Positions 10,480 through 21,146 of a stretch of DNA of 36,804 nt are shown piece after piece (position 1 is the stretch's first letter; the number at the start of each line of letters is the position of its first letter). Made by a program: the position numbers and the translations under genes. Source of the DNA: Diphasiastrum complanatum (lineage: Eukaryota > Streptophyta > Lycopodiopsida > Lycopodiales > Lycopodiaceae); contig MU835733.1 in assembly GCA_029204225.1 (NCBI GenBank), forward strand, positions 1 through 36,804, read 5' to 3'. The notes beneath the pieces are model-generated. The model saw only the letters and a program-made list of their open reading frames with translations, ran no database searches and was not told the DNA's origin.

Positions 10480-10733
10480 GGGTTGAAGCAGTATCAGAGT
10501 GCTATTGCATTATCTATCAATTCTAGATTTTATTCTAGGAGTAAGCACATCGAAATCATATATCACTACATCAAGAGCAGGATGCTCAACAAGGAGGTAA
10601 GTCTGAAATTTTGTAAAACCTTGTAAATGGCAGCTGACATATTCACAAAAGGATTGAGTCAAAAAGCACACAAGAATTTTTGTGCTATTGTTTTTGCAAA
10701 TCAAGGCATTCAAGGATCTAGATTAAGGAGAGG
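10480..10733 (+). pseudogene. Ty1/copia RNase H C-terminal fragment and polypurine tract
   Basis: Plus-strand codons give LFGLKQYQSAIALSIN, then SRFYSRSKHIEIIYHYIKSR and, after one stop, MAADIFTKGLSQKAHKNF. This is the standard ending of copia pol (the KHIE, HYI and ADIFTK motifs). The terminal LRRG codons run into AAGGAGAGG at 10725-10733, which fits the polypurine tract that primes plus-strand synthesis. TGTTGGATTT follows at once, as expected for an LTR start. Confidence 0.85.
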
Positions 10734-11883
10734 TGTTGGATTTCTATCCTCTCCATCCTTGTCTCTATCTTTGCTAATCTATATCCATTCATTATGTTGT
10801 TGTAAATATTCCTACAGTCGCATACCCTACAGAAATACAAGAAAAGTTGTTTTGGCAGGGTGACGAAAATTGCAAAAACACCGAAGGTCCGTAAACAATA
10901 TGTTCTAAGTCATTTTTGACTAATGTCGCATTTTTTAGAAATGCAAAAAAGATGAAGGTGTCACATTTTTTTGGAGGTTTCACATTTCTGAGCCCGACAT
11001 CAACTTAGCCAAAGTCGACTTTTGAAGACATGAGAGCAGCGCTCGACTTGTCCGAAGTATGCGACTTGTCCGAAATCTTCGACTTCTCAGTCTTGTCCGA
11101 CTTTTGAGTCTGACATCAAAGTTTGTCGAACCTCCGACATCGACTATCCAACTTCTTCAAAAGTCGATGTAAGTGCCAACTCTCAAAAGTCGATCTCATC
11201 AAATTGGCGGTTCAACCGTACATTTGTCATGACCGGACAACTGAATCAGATATTGTCTGAGTGCGACTGCCAACAACGCATAGTGCCTTAATCCTATTTG
11301 TAAATTACTCATTGATCATTCTTTTAATCGATTAGCCATGTGTATACATACAGGGACTCATCAATTGCTTCAGTTAACTCCATGAATAGCAAAATAGTCT
11401 ACCTGTCATTCAGAGCGCAATTGCATCGTTCTTTCTCTCTGTTATTACAAAGTATCGACTCAGAAAGAATGTGATCTATTCTGCATTCAGACTGTGTTTT
11501 CTACATGACTAATCAATCGATGCTCCAATGATCTAGGTTGTGTATGCTAAATGCTTATTTCATTTCATGTTCAGATAGATCTATACTCGTAGATAAATCT
11601 ATTCATAGATTAAATTGTTCTTGTATGATTGATAGCTTCTGTCAATTCATCGTTCTATAATACCTCACCTAAAACACTTCCGCAAAGCTAAGTCTTTAAT
11701 CAAGGTATATATGCATGGCTAGGGAATTGGCTTAGTCGATCTAGTGACTCTGAAGCTGTGATCAAGTAGGACAAACTTTGAGACATCAAAGTCGGTCTGA
11801 TCTCTGACCCGATAGACTTAGTTGCATGCACCGAGAATTCCATGTTGCTGCTCCTTTGTCACGACAACATTGTCGGTTGATCT
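10734..11883 (+). repeat. Putative copia 3' LTR; right end not fixed
   Basis: The left end is set by the polypurine tract followed by TG. No protein is encoded. Between 11005 and 11200 the motif CGACTTGTCCGA and relatives (GTCGACTTTTGA, AAAAGTCGAT) recur in both orientations, which could be promoter elements. No second LTR copy exists in the window, so the right boundary cannot be checked. It may end anywhere before the helicase fragment. Confidence 0.45.
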
Positions 11884-12114
11884 GCCATTCAAATCCCAAC
11901 AACAATAAACAAGGCACAAGGACAGACTATGGACACTATTGGATTGTATTTGCTATGTCCTGTATTTAGTCATGGTCAATTGTATGTGGCACTATTGAGA
12001 GTGTGAAATGCAGCATGTGTGCAAGTACTGATTAGAGATATTGATGGTCGATTTACAAATGAGGAAGGAATGGTGAGGTTTACACAAGATATTGAGTATT
12101 TGGAAGTGTTATAG
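11884..12114 (+). pseudogene. Helitron-type Pif1-like helicase, C-terminal stub
   Basis: Codons from 11884 give [17 protein letters not shown], then [16 protein letters not shown], one in-frame stop, and RDIDGRFTNEEG before the TAG at 12112-12114. NKAQGQT and [11 protein letters not shown] are helicase motifs V and VI of the Pif1-like domain in Rep/Hel proteins of plant Helitrons, rolling-circle DNA transposons. Upstream Walker A and B motifs and the Rep domain are missing, so only the last 75 or so residues survive. A cellular PIF1 relative is possible, but in this setting a transposon remnant is far more likely. Confidence 0.85.
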
Positions 12115-12641
12115 TACTTTGACGGAGCTTATGATTCATGAGGATTGGTATATATCAGTTATGTTGTTGTTATGACTGGTAGTATGTTGAGAACATAAGT
12201 TTTATTGACATTGTTCGTGTTGTTGCAGATGGTGAATATTGTGGCAAATCATAGAACATTTGTGCGTGATTTGATGGATATGTTTTGTTTTGGCACTGCG
12301 GTGTACATCTGTAGTGTTGTGTGGCTGATTAGGAGGTGGACGGATTTTTTATACCTCTAGCAAAAGCGTGGATATTTCTTTCCACAAAAAAAAATGATTA
12401 TTCTAGATGTTGAGATGTTGATTAGTAATGTGAGTTGTGCTTATAGGAACATCAATGTTGTCAGACTTAATGCCTTGGAGGCAATGCTAGAGAACCTGGT
12501 GTATTCGTAGGTTCTGTTATATGATTTATCACTTGATTTGTTGTCCATGTATTAAAAATTTATGATATGAATAGTCGTTGCGTTATTTTTTAAGTTCAAT
12601 TGATGTACACACTTTGTTTTGTGAGATGGATTTATGCTTAC
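12115..12641 (+). other. AT-rich stretch after Helitron stub
   Basis: No family motif is visible. A short frame starting at about 12230 (MVNIVANHRTFVRDL) is open for about 43 codons, but I do not recognise it. This may be the 3' tail of the Helitron, though no CTRR terminus with a preceding hairpin was pinned down. Confidence 0.35.
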
Positions 12642-13430
<789 letters not shown>

Positions 13431-13528
13431 GTCCAGCGATGGACAACAATCTTTAAGTATGTAAACACGTCCATCATGCCTCAATAGGTAGCGATGGACA
13501 TTTTCTTTCATTTGGCAACCCTTCATAA

Positions 13529-13794
13529 TGTCAATAATCAAATATGGAACATCAAGCATTCACCATAGACAATCACCACAAGAAGGCGGAAGAAGAACAC
13601 GCATAATCACACCATCATACTAGATCATACTCAGAATGTAAAATGTACAAATGAACCCTGAACCCTGATAGAGAGAGAAAACCTACGAGTAGACTAATAG
13701 ACTAGACTACAGCTAATTGCAGCTGGTAATAGTTGTCAACATTAATGTACATCGTAAACAGTAACAGAATGAAGTTTATCATTGATTTCTAACA
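13529..13794 (-). repeat. Copia 3' LTR
   Basis: The partner of 18834-19099, with the same length and termini. It is preceded on the element strand by the purine tract at 13795-13803. Confidence 0.96.
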
Positions 13795-13803
13795 CTCTCC
13801 CTC
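13795..13803 (-). other. Copia polypurine tract
   Basis: GAGGGAGAG on the element strand directly precedes the 3' LTR start TGTTAG. This is the expected plus-strand primer site. Confidence 0.85.
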
Positions 13804-13814
13804 AATGATAAAAC

Positions 13815-14293
13815 TACATTCTTCTATTTCTAATAGAGTACGAACCTCTCAAATTTACATCTACCTAATGACTTAGTAAAAATATCTTCCATTTGATCTT
13901 CAATTTACAAAAAACAAGATCAATGGCTTCGTCAAGAATTTTCTCTCAAACAAAATGATAGTGTATTTCGATGTGCTTGATTCGAGCATGTAAAGCTGGA
14001 TTTTTGGCAAGGTGAATGCAGCTTTGATTGTTGCAAGATATAATAGTCGCATTCACCTATGGTTGACCTAAATCCACAAGCAATCTTCGTAACCATACCG
14101 CTTCTTGTGTAGCATTGCTAAGTGCTCGATATTCAGCTTCCATTGATGATATGGCTACTATAGGTTGCCTTTTGCTACTCCATGAAATTTCAGCTATACT
14201 ATAACTGAATGTATGGCCACTGGTAGATCTTCTATCATCAATATTACCTGCCCAATTGGCAACTCTATAACCTACCAACATTGGTGCTTCAGG
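13815..14293 (-). pseudogene. Copia RNase H
   Basis: This domain degrades the RNA strand after cDNA synthesis. Codons give VGYRVANWAGNIDDRRSTSG, SWSSKRQPIVAISSMEAEYR and TQEAVWLRRLLVDLG. A frame change follows, then SCIHLAKNPALHARIKHIEI and HYHFV with a TGA at 13946-13948 where Arg (CGA) is usual. Another frame then gives EDQMEDIFTKSLGRCKFER, the canonical copia pol ending close to the purine tract. Confidence 0.93.
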
Positions 14294-15609
14294 CTAATCA
14301 TACTTCAAACCAAAATTCAATGTCCCTCGAATGTATCTGAGAATACGTTTAGCAGACTTCCAGTGTGCTTGACTATGATCTTGCATAAAGTGACTAACAA
14401 CACCAACAACATAAGAAATATTAAGTCGTGTGTGTGTCAAATAAATCAAATTGCCCACCAGCTGTCTATACGAATAAGGATCCACTTTCTCAGATTCATC
14501 ATATGCAGTAAGCTTTATGTTGACATCCATAGGTGTACCCAAAGGCTTACAATCCTGCATATTGAACTTATAAAGAAAATCTCGTGCATATTTGCTTTGT
14601 GTAAGAAAGAGCATGTCTTCCTTTTGCCATACTTCAATGCCAAGACAATAGTGCATCAATCCTAGATAGCTCATGTCATAAGAATTGGAAAGATCTAATT
14701 TAATTTCATCAATTAAGCTCTCATTACTTTTGGTAATAATCAGATCATCCACGTACAACACAATGAGTACTATATCTGAATCTTGCCTTAGAATGTAAAG
14801 TTTAGGATCGGCATCACTCTTTACCATTCCCATTTGCTTGAAGTGTTCATCAATGCAAGGGTACCATGCCCGTGTTGCTTGCTTCAATCCATAAATGGCT
14901 TTGTTGAGTTTACAAACAAGATGCTCTCTCCCGGGCTCAACAAATCCTTGAGGTTGTACTAAGTACACCTCTTCATCTAGCACTCCATTAAGAAAAGCAG
15001 ATTTAATGTCCATTTGCTGGATCTTCCAACCATAGAAAGCAGAAATAGCAATGATACAACGTATAGTCACCATTTTAGCTATGGGTGTGAAGGTTTCCTC
15101 AAAATCAGTACCTTCTTGTTGCTCAAATCCTCTCGCAACCAGCCGTGCTTTGTACTTGTTGAGTTGCCCATCTGCTCCATATTTGATCTTATGAATCCAT
15201 TTACAAGTGATACCTTCTTACCATCAAGTAGATCAACCAAATTCCATGTCCTATTTTTCGATATGGCTTTCATTTCTGTTTCCATAGTTGCACGCCATTG
15301 CTTGTGCTCCTTTGCTTCATCAAAAAAATTTGGTTCTTGAGCCTTGAGCACAGAGCCCATCAGAGCTAGATTCATCTCTAATCTTGCAGGAGGTTTTCGA
15401 TTTCTACTTGGTCTTCTAAGCTCTCCCTGCTCACTTGATTTGGGAGTATCTCCCTTATTAGCATCACTTGTTACTGACAAGTACCACTTAGGCACTCTCC
15501 TAGGAGTCTCATTATTAACCCTGTCTTTTTCCATTGGCTCTTCCATATCGACATCAACTTCTTTCTTCACCTGTACTTTAGCTTTATCATGAAAGGAATC
15601 AATTGTCAA
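14294..15609 (-). pseudogene. Copia reverse transcriptase
   Basis: The linker EPNFFDEAKEHKQWRATMET and MKAISKNRTWNLVDL leads into the RT domain. After a one-base frameshift near 15205 the expected WIHKIKYGADGQLNKYKARL and GFEQQEGTDFEETFTPIAKM lie in a second frame. The open frame 15073-14294 continues QMDIKSAFLNGVLDEEVYL, QPQGFVEPG, LNKAIYGLKQATRAW, and the catalytic YVDDLIITKSN. Further along come LGIEVWQKEDMLFLTQSKYA, DPYSYRQLVGNLIYLTHTRL and KSAKRILRYIRGTLNFGLKY. A TAG at 14294-14296 ends the frame. All RT core motifs including YVDD survive. Confidence 0.95.
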
Positions 15610-16592
15610 TTTTTTTGGTCATTTTGACCCATCTCATCAAAAGTAGCATCTCTGAAAATCACGATCTTTTGTGCATATGTGTCATACATCCTGTATGATT
15701 TGGCTCTTTCATCATGTCCAAGGAAAATACACTTAACAGCTTTTGTATCCAGCTTCTTTTGTTTTTCATCAGGCACATGAGCGTAAGCATCACAACCAAA
15801 TACTCGTAAATGAGAAACATCACGTTTCTTTCCAATAAAAGCTTTGTAAGATGTCTTACCCTCCACGGACTTCGTAGGACACCGATTCAATATATGAGTA
15901 GTTGTATTGCATGCTTCTACCCAAAAAGTATTTGGAAAACCCTTGCTCTTAAGCATTTCCCTAGCCATCTCCACAATGGCTCTATTTTTCCATTCTGCAA
16001 GTCCATTCTATTGCGGTGAATAGGGTGCAATAGTTTGTATCTTGATCCCCTAATTCTTGCAAAAATTTATAAACTCTGTTGAAAAATACTCACCGCCACC
16101 ATCTGATCTGAGGGTCTTAATATAACAACCTGTTTTTTTTTTCAACTAGAGCCTTAAACTCTCTAAACTTGGCAAAAGCATCAGATTTCTTGCTTATGAA
16201 ATAAATCCAGATATGTCTACTATAGTCATCAACGAATGTGATGAAATAGTAACAACCACTAATGGACCTGATTTGTATTGGTCCACAAAGATCACTATGA
16301 ACAAGATCAAGAATGTCATTGGCTCTTCTTGCTCCATCTTTGGAAAATCTCTCTTTATGTTGTTTTCTCAAAATGCAACCCTCACAACTTTTCCTTCAAA
16401 AGAGATATCAGGCAATCCAACAACTAGATTACCTCTTTTAAGGATTTGCAAGCTTTGAGCACTAATATGAACAAACCTTTGATGCCAAAGGTCACTTTGA
16501 CTATCAACAGTGCTTACCATAGCTTGAGTAAAAGATCTCGCATTCAATTTGTGCAGTCGATTCCCGTTGACTCTAGCTCTTGTAGCAATCAC
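15606..16592 (-). pseudogene. Copia GAG-pre-integrase and integrase
   Basis: The pre-integrase part reads LWHQRFVHISAQSLQILKRG. A one-base shift at about 16370 is needed to reach CEGCILRKQHKERF, completing the HHCC zinc finger. The core has VHSDLCGPI and FVDDYSRHIWIYF (first Asp), then a shift in an A-run at about 16135, LRSDGGGEY (second Asp), TAG at 16050-16052, APYSPQ with TAG at 16008-16010, and NGLAEWKNR (Glu). The open part from 15974 reads KGFPNTFWVEACNTTTHILN and FGCDAYAHVPDEKQKKLDTK, ending with the C-terminal FRDATFDE block. The three catalytic acidic residues are still encoded although the frame is broken. Confidence 0.93.
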
Positions 16593-16980
16593 TTTGTAGT
16601 GATTCTTGATGTCCTTGACGAGACATTTGTCGCTGTCAAACTCAACTTGAGTTGTTGATCAGCCATCATCCCAATAGATAGTAGATTGTTAGCTAAGCCA
16701 GGTACATACTGCACATTGCTTATTTGTTTTATCTTCCCGTTGGCTAACTTCACTAGTACCACTCCAACTCCTTTAACAGATAGCAATTTGCCATCAGCTT
16801 GTCCAACTTCATCACCATTGTCATTTTCCTTGAGTTCTGAAATCCACTCTTTCCTTGAAGTCATGTGTTTGGATGCACCGCTATCAATGTACCAGGTATC
16901 CTTGGCTTCATCACTTGTCATTAATGCTGTAATGAACAATTTTGAACTCTCACCTATATCATCTTCATATTGATCATCAT
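16589..16980 (-). pseudogene. Copia aspartic protease
   Basis: This domain would cut the gag-pol polyprotein. The codons read DTWYIDSGASKHMTSRKEW with the catalytic DSGA motif, followed by VKGVGVVLVKLANGKIKQ and ISNVQYVPGLANNLLSIG, the conserved C-terminal part of copia protease. The stretch from about 16939 to 16589 is open. Upstream it connects through an acidic D/Y/Q-rich linker to the gag zinc knuckle. Confidence 0.93.
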
Positions 16981-17079
16981 TGTATTGATGTTGATCAGTA
17001 TAATTGTCTTCATAATAAAAGTCATCAAATTGATGTTGATCAACATAATTTCCCGCTTGTCATTTGTCTTTTCTTTGTT

Positions 17080-17936
17080 TCATCTCCTTTTGTTTCTTGA
17101 AGCATTCACACTCCTAGTGGCTAGGTTTGTTGCAGTACCTACAACTTCCAGGTTTATTTTGTCTTGAATAGCCGCATCCTTGACCTTGACCTTGATTCCA
17201 ATTGTCTCGATTCGGACCATCATTGACTTGTTCATGAAATTGTTGAAATGATCTCCGGCTTGAGTTTCCTCCTCTCGATTGATGCCTTCCACGGCGAAAT
17301 CTTCCACATCATCCTCTAACTGCAAGAGCTTGATCATAGCCCCTGTTACGATCATTCAAGTTCTCTTGACGTTGCTCTTCCTACAGAAGTAATCCACCTA
17401 GTTCTTCATAGGTTGGAAGATTTTCTCTTGTGGCTATACTCATCACAAACATCTAATGTGACTCACTCAAACTATTCAATGTCAATTGCACGATCTCATG
17501 ATCGTACTCACTCTCCAACTGCTGTTGATTGGTCACGGATCTCTTTGATCTTCAATATGTGATCGGCAATAGTTGCACCATCATCCGTCTGCAATGTATG
17601 CAACTTCGTCTTCAGAAATAGTATTTGAGATGTATTTGTCGTTTCAAACAATGCCTTCAATGTATCCCACGTTTCTTTTGGTCCTTCTAAATCTAAAATA
17701 TAGGGAATAATTGCATCTCTAACTGATAAGTTGATGACATTCTGGGCTTTCCGTTTTCTCCTATCAAATGCCCGCTGATCTTCTTCAATCATTGGCCTTG
17801 TCTCTTCACCTGTCACGATCTCCCATAGCTCCTTTTCCATCAAAATGTTCTTCAGTTTGAATTTCCAAATTGCATAGTTGCCAGCACCTTCCAATTTGCT
17901 TGACTCATTGAGGACACTTCTGCTTAGAGTTGCCAT
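17080..17936 (-). pseudogene. Copia gag (capsid and zinc knuckle)
   Basis: Gag forms the particle that packages element RNA. The start ATG at 17936 opens MATLSRSVLNESSKLEGAGN, followed by YAIWKFKLKNIL and WDTLKALFETTN, typical of the UBN2/gag family. After residue 142 a frameshift (near 17508) moves the frame; beyond it VQLTLNSLSESH, a TAG at 17453-17455, MFVMSIATRENLPTYEELGG, a TAG at 17381-17383 and EEQRQENLNDR can be read. The CX2CX4HX4C zinc knuckle (CRYCNKPSH, stop, ECEC) lies at about 17102-17143 and has a TAG at 17114-17116 immediately after its His. Frame changes and stops make this non-functional. Confidence 0.92.
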
Positions 17937-17939
17937 TAC

Positions 17940-18821
17940 TGGATAGATGAGTCCGGATCACAAAAATGGCTCAATCTGAGCACACAACCTGTTTCCAGAT
18001 TTTATCACACCACACAACTGTATATATTTGATTGTACACTTGATATCAGTACAACGCGCGGGTGCACAACTGCTCGGGATTCTCTTTAGCTCGCGCGTGT
18101 GGATCCGATATTGGTACGGGTATGCAATATCGGTACGATCGCAAATGTACAACTGCTCAGTATTTTTTTTACCTTTGGTGCATGGATCCGTTATTGGTAC
18201 AATATGTTATATCTGTACGATGACGCGCGGATGTACACTTGCTCAAGATTTTTCTTACCTCTGGCACGTCAAACCAATATTGGTACGAAAAAGATAAAAA
18301 ATAGAGGGAATGCAAGAACTTTCAGAGGGAATATTCTAGATTTCCCACTTCGGTGCGCCGCCTATGCCGCCTCCTCTTTGCAAAGATTTCGAAATGTGTG
18401 ATTGTTCAAAAGACAGAGATCAATAATGTGAAAAGTATGAAACCTCCTAACGCCAAATGGCAGTACTAGACACTGTCTAATGTGATTTGCAATAATTTAA
18501 ACAGACAAATGAGAGATTTCTTGGCAAACCTCTCACACAAATAGCACTTTTCACAACAAGTAGGAAGTATTGTAAAAATTTCCTCCACTCAACAGATTTT
18601 CAATCTATCTAATGTTGCCCTGGCCTTTCTGATGCCTCGGGACTGTGTCTTCGTTCCCTACTGATGATTTTGAGCTCCAAACCTACAAAATATACCAAAG
18701 AAGAATTTCTTCCAACCATTTTTGTCTCTTCAAGCTTTCACCTCCCGTGAAGGACTTTCTCACTTCATTGCGGAGCCTGAGACAAGCTATATCCACTGAT
18801 AAGGCATGCAAGATTATCGCA
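17940..18821 (-). other. Copia 5' untranslated leader
   Basis: This is the roughly 880-base non-coding stretch between primer binding site and gag start. It contains a cluster of GGTACGATATTG-like and CGCGCG-containing words at about 18050-18290 in which ATTGGTAC/ATATCGGTAC recurs several times, an internal short repeat. No coding motif is seen. Confidence 0.6.
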
Positions 18822-18833
18822 GCTCTGATACCA
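18822..18833 (-). other. Copia primer binding site
   Basis: On the element strand TGGTATCAGAGC follows the 5' LTR with no gap. It is complementary to the 3' end of plant initiator methionine tRNA, the usual primer of copia reverse transcription. Confidence 0.95.
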
Positions 18834-19099
18834 TGTCAATAATCAGATATGGAACATCAAGCATTCACCATAAACAACCACCACAAGAAGGTAGAAGAAG
18901 AACACACACAATCACACTATCATACTAGATCATACTCAAAATGTAAAATGTACAAATGAACCTTGAACCCTGATAGAGAGATAAAACCTACGAGTAGACT
19001 AATAGACTAGACTACGACTAATTACAGCCGGTAACAGCTGTCAACATTAATGTACATTGTAAACAGTAACAGAATGAAGTTTATCATTAATTTCTAACA
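18834..19099 (-). repeat. Copia 5' LTR
   Basis: This 266-bp LTR is at the 5' end of the element in its minus orientation. It begins TGTTAGAAATTAATG and ends ATTATTGACA on the element strand. It is aligned without gaps to 13529-13794, with about 19 substitutions of which 18 are transitions. Confidence 0.96.
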
Positions 19100-19510
19100 C
19101 ATAAGATCATATGACAACGATGGTCTGATGGGCACCTTTTCGACTATAGAAAGACTCTTTCAAGCTTTGTTTGACAGCGATGGAAGGGTATCTTCACCCA
19201 CTTGTATGATGTTTACTTTCTGATACAAAAGTTGGTCGTTGTCCATTTGGCTCTTTATCTTGATAGCCATGAGTGAATAATGAATAATGAAGTATGTTGT
19301 CCAACGATGGACACTATGACCTCTCTTAGCACTTGCTTGCTTACCATATTGCACACAAAGCATCCTACTGTCCAGCGAGCATTTACTCTTTATTTACTGA
19401 TAGTTTATGACTATCATTGGCTCATTGTTCAGCGATGGACTACAAACTCTTATTATCTTAGATGATACTTTTTACATAAGTATCCTCTTCTATCCAGCGG
19501 TGATGGATGG

Positions 19511-21146
19511 ATACGTTAAAGCTCAAGTCTTGTGGTATAATGACTCTCTTACAAGTTTTTCGTATATCTTTGGTCTCACAATACTAAACTAATAATTTCT
19601 TATAATGTAGCATCATCATACTGCTCCAGTTTCTTCTTTGTACATTTCGGTTCACATCTGAACCAATACGCTAGCTATCTCAACAAAAAGGTATGATACC
19701 AACTGATTCTCCATAAAGCAAGTTATCTAACTTACTCCGCATACATCTTATATACATTCTCTCCGCAACTCTTTATAAACAACTACATACTAAAAAGTGT
19801 CTTTTGGCTTTCTATGAACCAAAGAGAAAGAATCTTCTCACAGAAAAACAATGGCAACCTCTCAAGAAGCCACGTCTACAACCATTTAGGTACACCTTTT
19901 TAGTGTGAACAAACTCTTTGCAGCTTCAGCAAGCATGGTATGTTCAAGTCTGTACATCTTTAAGATATAGCACTCTTCTACACAATCGTGCTTTTACTTT
20001 CTTTTTTTGGAAAAAGAAACGACATAAGACCGCATTTAACCTTGTATACAAGTCGAATTAACTCATTGTGAAATAAAATCTTATCATAAAACTGAACAGT
20101 AAGGACTCCAATAATACGATCTTAGACAGCATGGATATGCGTAAGAGTCGTAGTTTCTACTTAAGAATTAGAATGGCATGGATCTGCCCTAATACCTAGT
20201 ATAAAGATTGGTAGTCTCTTATTAATTATTAATCATGTCTTTTCTACATAGTGTCCCTATACCATGGTTGTTATGTTATTCATATATAACAACCATGGAA
20301 GCACTTAACCTCACCCGTCTCTGTGTTACTCTAGACTCTTGGTGAGATACGACTGGAAAGCATGGATATGCTCAAGAGTATGGACAATAGTGCATGACAT
20401 ACCTTACTCTGTAAAGGTCACTTGGATCAGTATGGCATGGATTTGCTCTGACACCAACACACGTGTCCACACCAAGTCTTCTGGCTAAGTAAGACTTTAA
20501 CGGTTAAAACTTTTCATACTCTGTCTAAAAAGAACTAATATGGACCAATTGACCGTAAGTTGATCAGTATGGCACTCGTCCTGATATGGTGATATAATGG
20601 CTTGGCCTATCGCTAAAACACTGCTTGTCTAGGAAGACTAGACTATGACTTAAAATGCTATTTAAAGCTATTAAGTAGTATAACTTCTTTTGGACATGAA
20701 TAACAACTGACGCTCAACTATGACACCTGCTTCCTCACGGAACTAACTTGTGCGGTTGTGTTTTGTGGGATGGTGGCAGGTATAATAGTGGTTATGCTTT
20801 ATGGTGTTTTATAGTACTGTATTTTACTTTTCAACTATACTTTACCTTGTTGGATTATGAATAAAGGCTTTAAAAGATTTCAGTCTTGCTTTGTCAAGAG
20901 AAACTAAGTGCAGTTTTGTATCTCTCTCTCTATGCATCCTGGTGGTGTAAATCTGACTATTCCTTGGTTGGGATAGTGCTGAAATCTTTACCTTTTATCC
21001 GATTCATAAGCTAACAAAGGTCCTTTTTTATGGTTTAGTCCACAAGGTGGTTTCAAGAAGCTACCTCTTTGGGTTATGGGGAGCCCCTACCTCCACCTAA
21101 CCTTTTTGTTTAGACCATTATTTGCTATATAAAAAAGGCTATTGAA
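19511..21146. other. Gene-free AT-rich stretch with short internal repeats
   Basis: No coding motif was recognised. GCATGGATNTGC occurs at 20129, 20176, 20360 and 20435, with the first pair and second pair about 230-260 bases apart, so an old duplication is likely. A perfect 13-bp inverted repeat (CCATGGTTGTTAT) lies at 20262-20274/20286-20298. The stretch precedes the reverse transcriptase fragment and may include its 5' part. Confidence 0.45.
20262..20298. repeat. 13-bp perfect inverted repeat
   Basis: The arms CCATGGTTGTTAT and ATAACAACCATGG surround an 11-base loop. It has no associated gene. Confidence 0.75.

Larger units (their letters stand above)
13529..19099 (-). mobile_element. Complete-structure Ty1/copia LTR retrotransposon (5,571 bp), coding-dead
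   Basis: Two 266-bp direct repeats beginning TG and ending CA on the element strand bound the element. CATAA occurs on both outer flanks (13524-13528 and 19100-19104), the 5-bp target-site duplication. Directly inside the 5' LTR is a primer binding site matching initiator methionine tRNA, and directly before the 3' LTR a purine tract. The domain order gag, protease, integrase, reverse transcriptase, RNase H is that of Ty1/copia (Pseudoviridae-type) elements. The coding region is broken by at least seven in-frame stops and several one-base frameshifts, so it cannot move on its own. The LTRs differ at about 19 of 266 positions. Confidence 0.97.
13431..19510. repeat. Degenerate array of a short palindromic motif, split by the copia insertion
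   Basis: GTCCA-GCGA-TGGAC, 5-bp inverted arms around a 4-base centre, or a close variant occurs at 13431, 13491 (partial), 19173, 19299, 19370 (partial), 19427 and 19493. With the 5.57-kb copia element removed, spacings are about 60, 106, 126, 71, 57 and 66 bases, that is, one or two units of 55-70. The sequence between the motifs is poorly conserved. This is compatible with a very old minisatellite and is not a CRISPR array. Confidence 0.5.

Noticed and set aside
11891-11901. AAATCCCAACA as the right end of the copia LTR
   Set aside because: It mirrors the TGTTGGATT start, but it falls within the frame leading into the Helitron helicase ([12 protein letters not shown]), so I did not use it as a boundary.
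18655-18700. CTGATGA followed by GAAA-like bases, as in a hammerhead ribozyme
   Set aside because: No matching stem II or conserved cleavage-side core was found. It lies in the copia leader and is probably chance.
13431-19510. Spaced palindromic motifs as a CRISPR array
   Set aside because: The repeats are too short and too variable, spacing is uneven, no cas genes exist and the DNA is eukaryotic.
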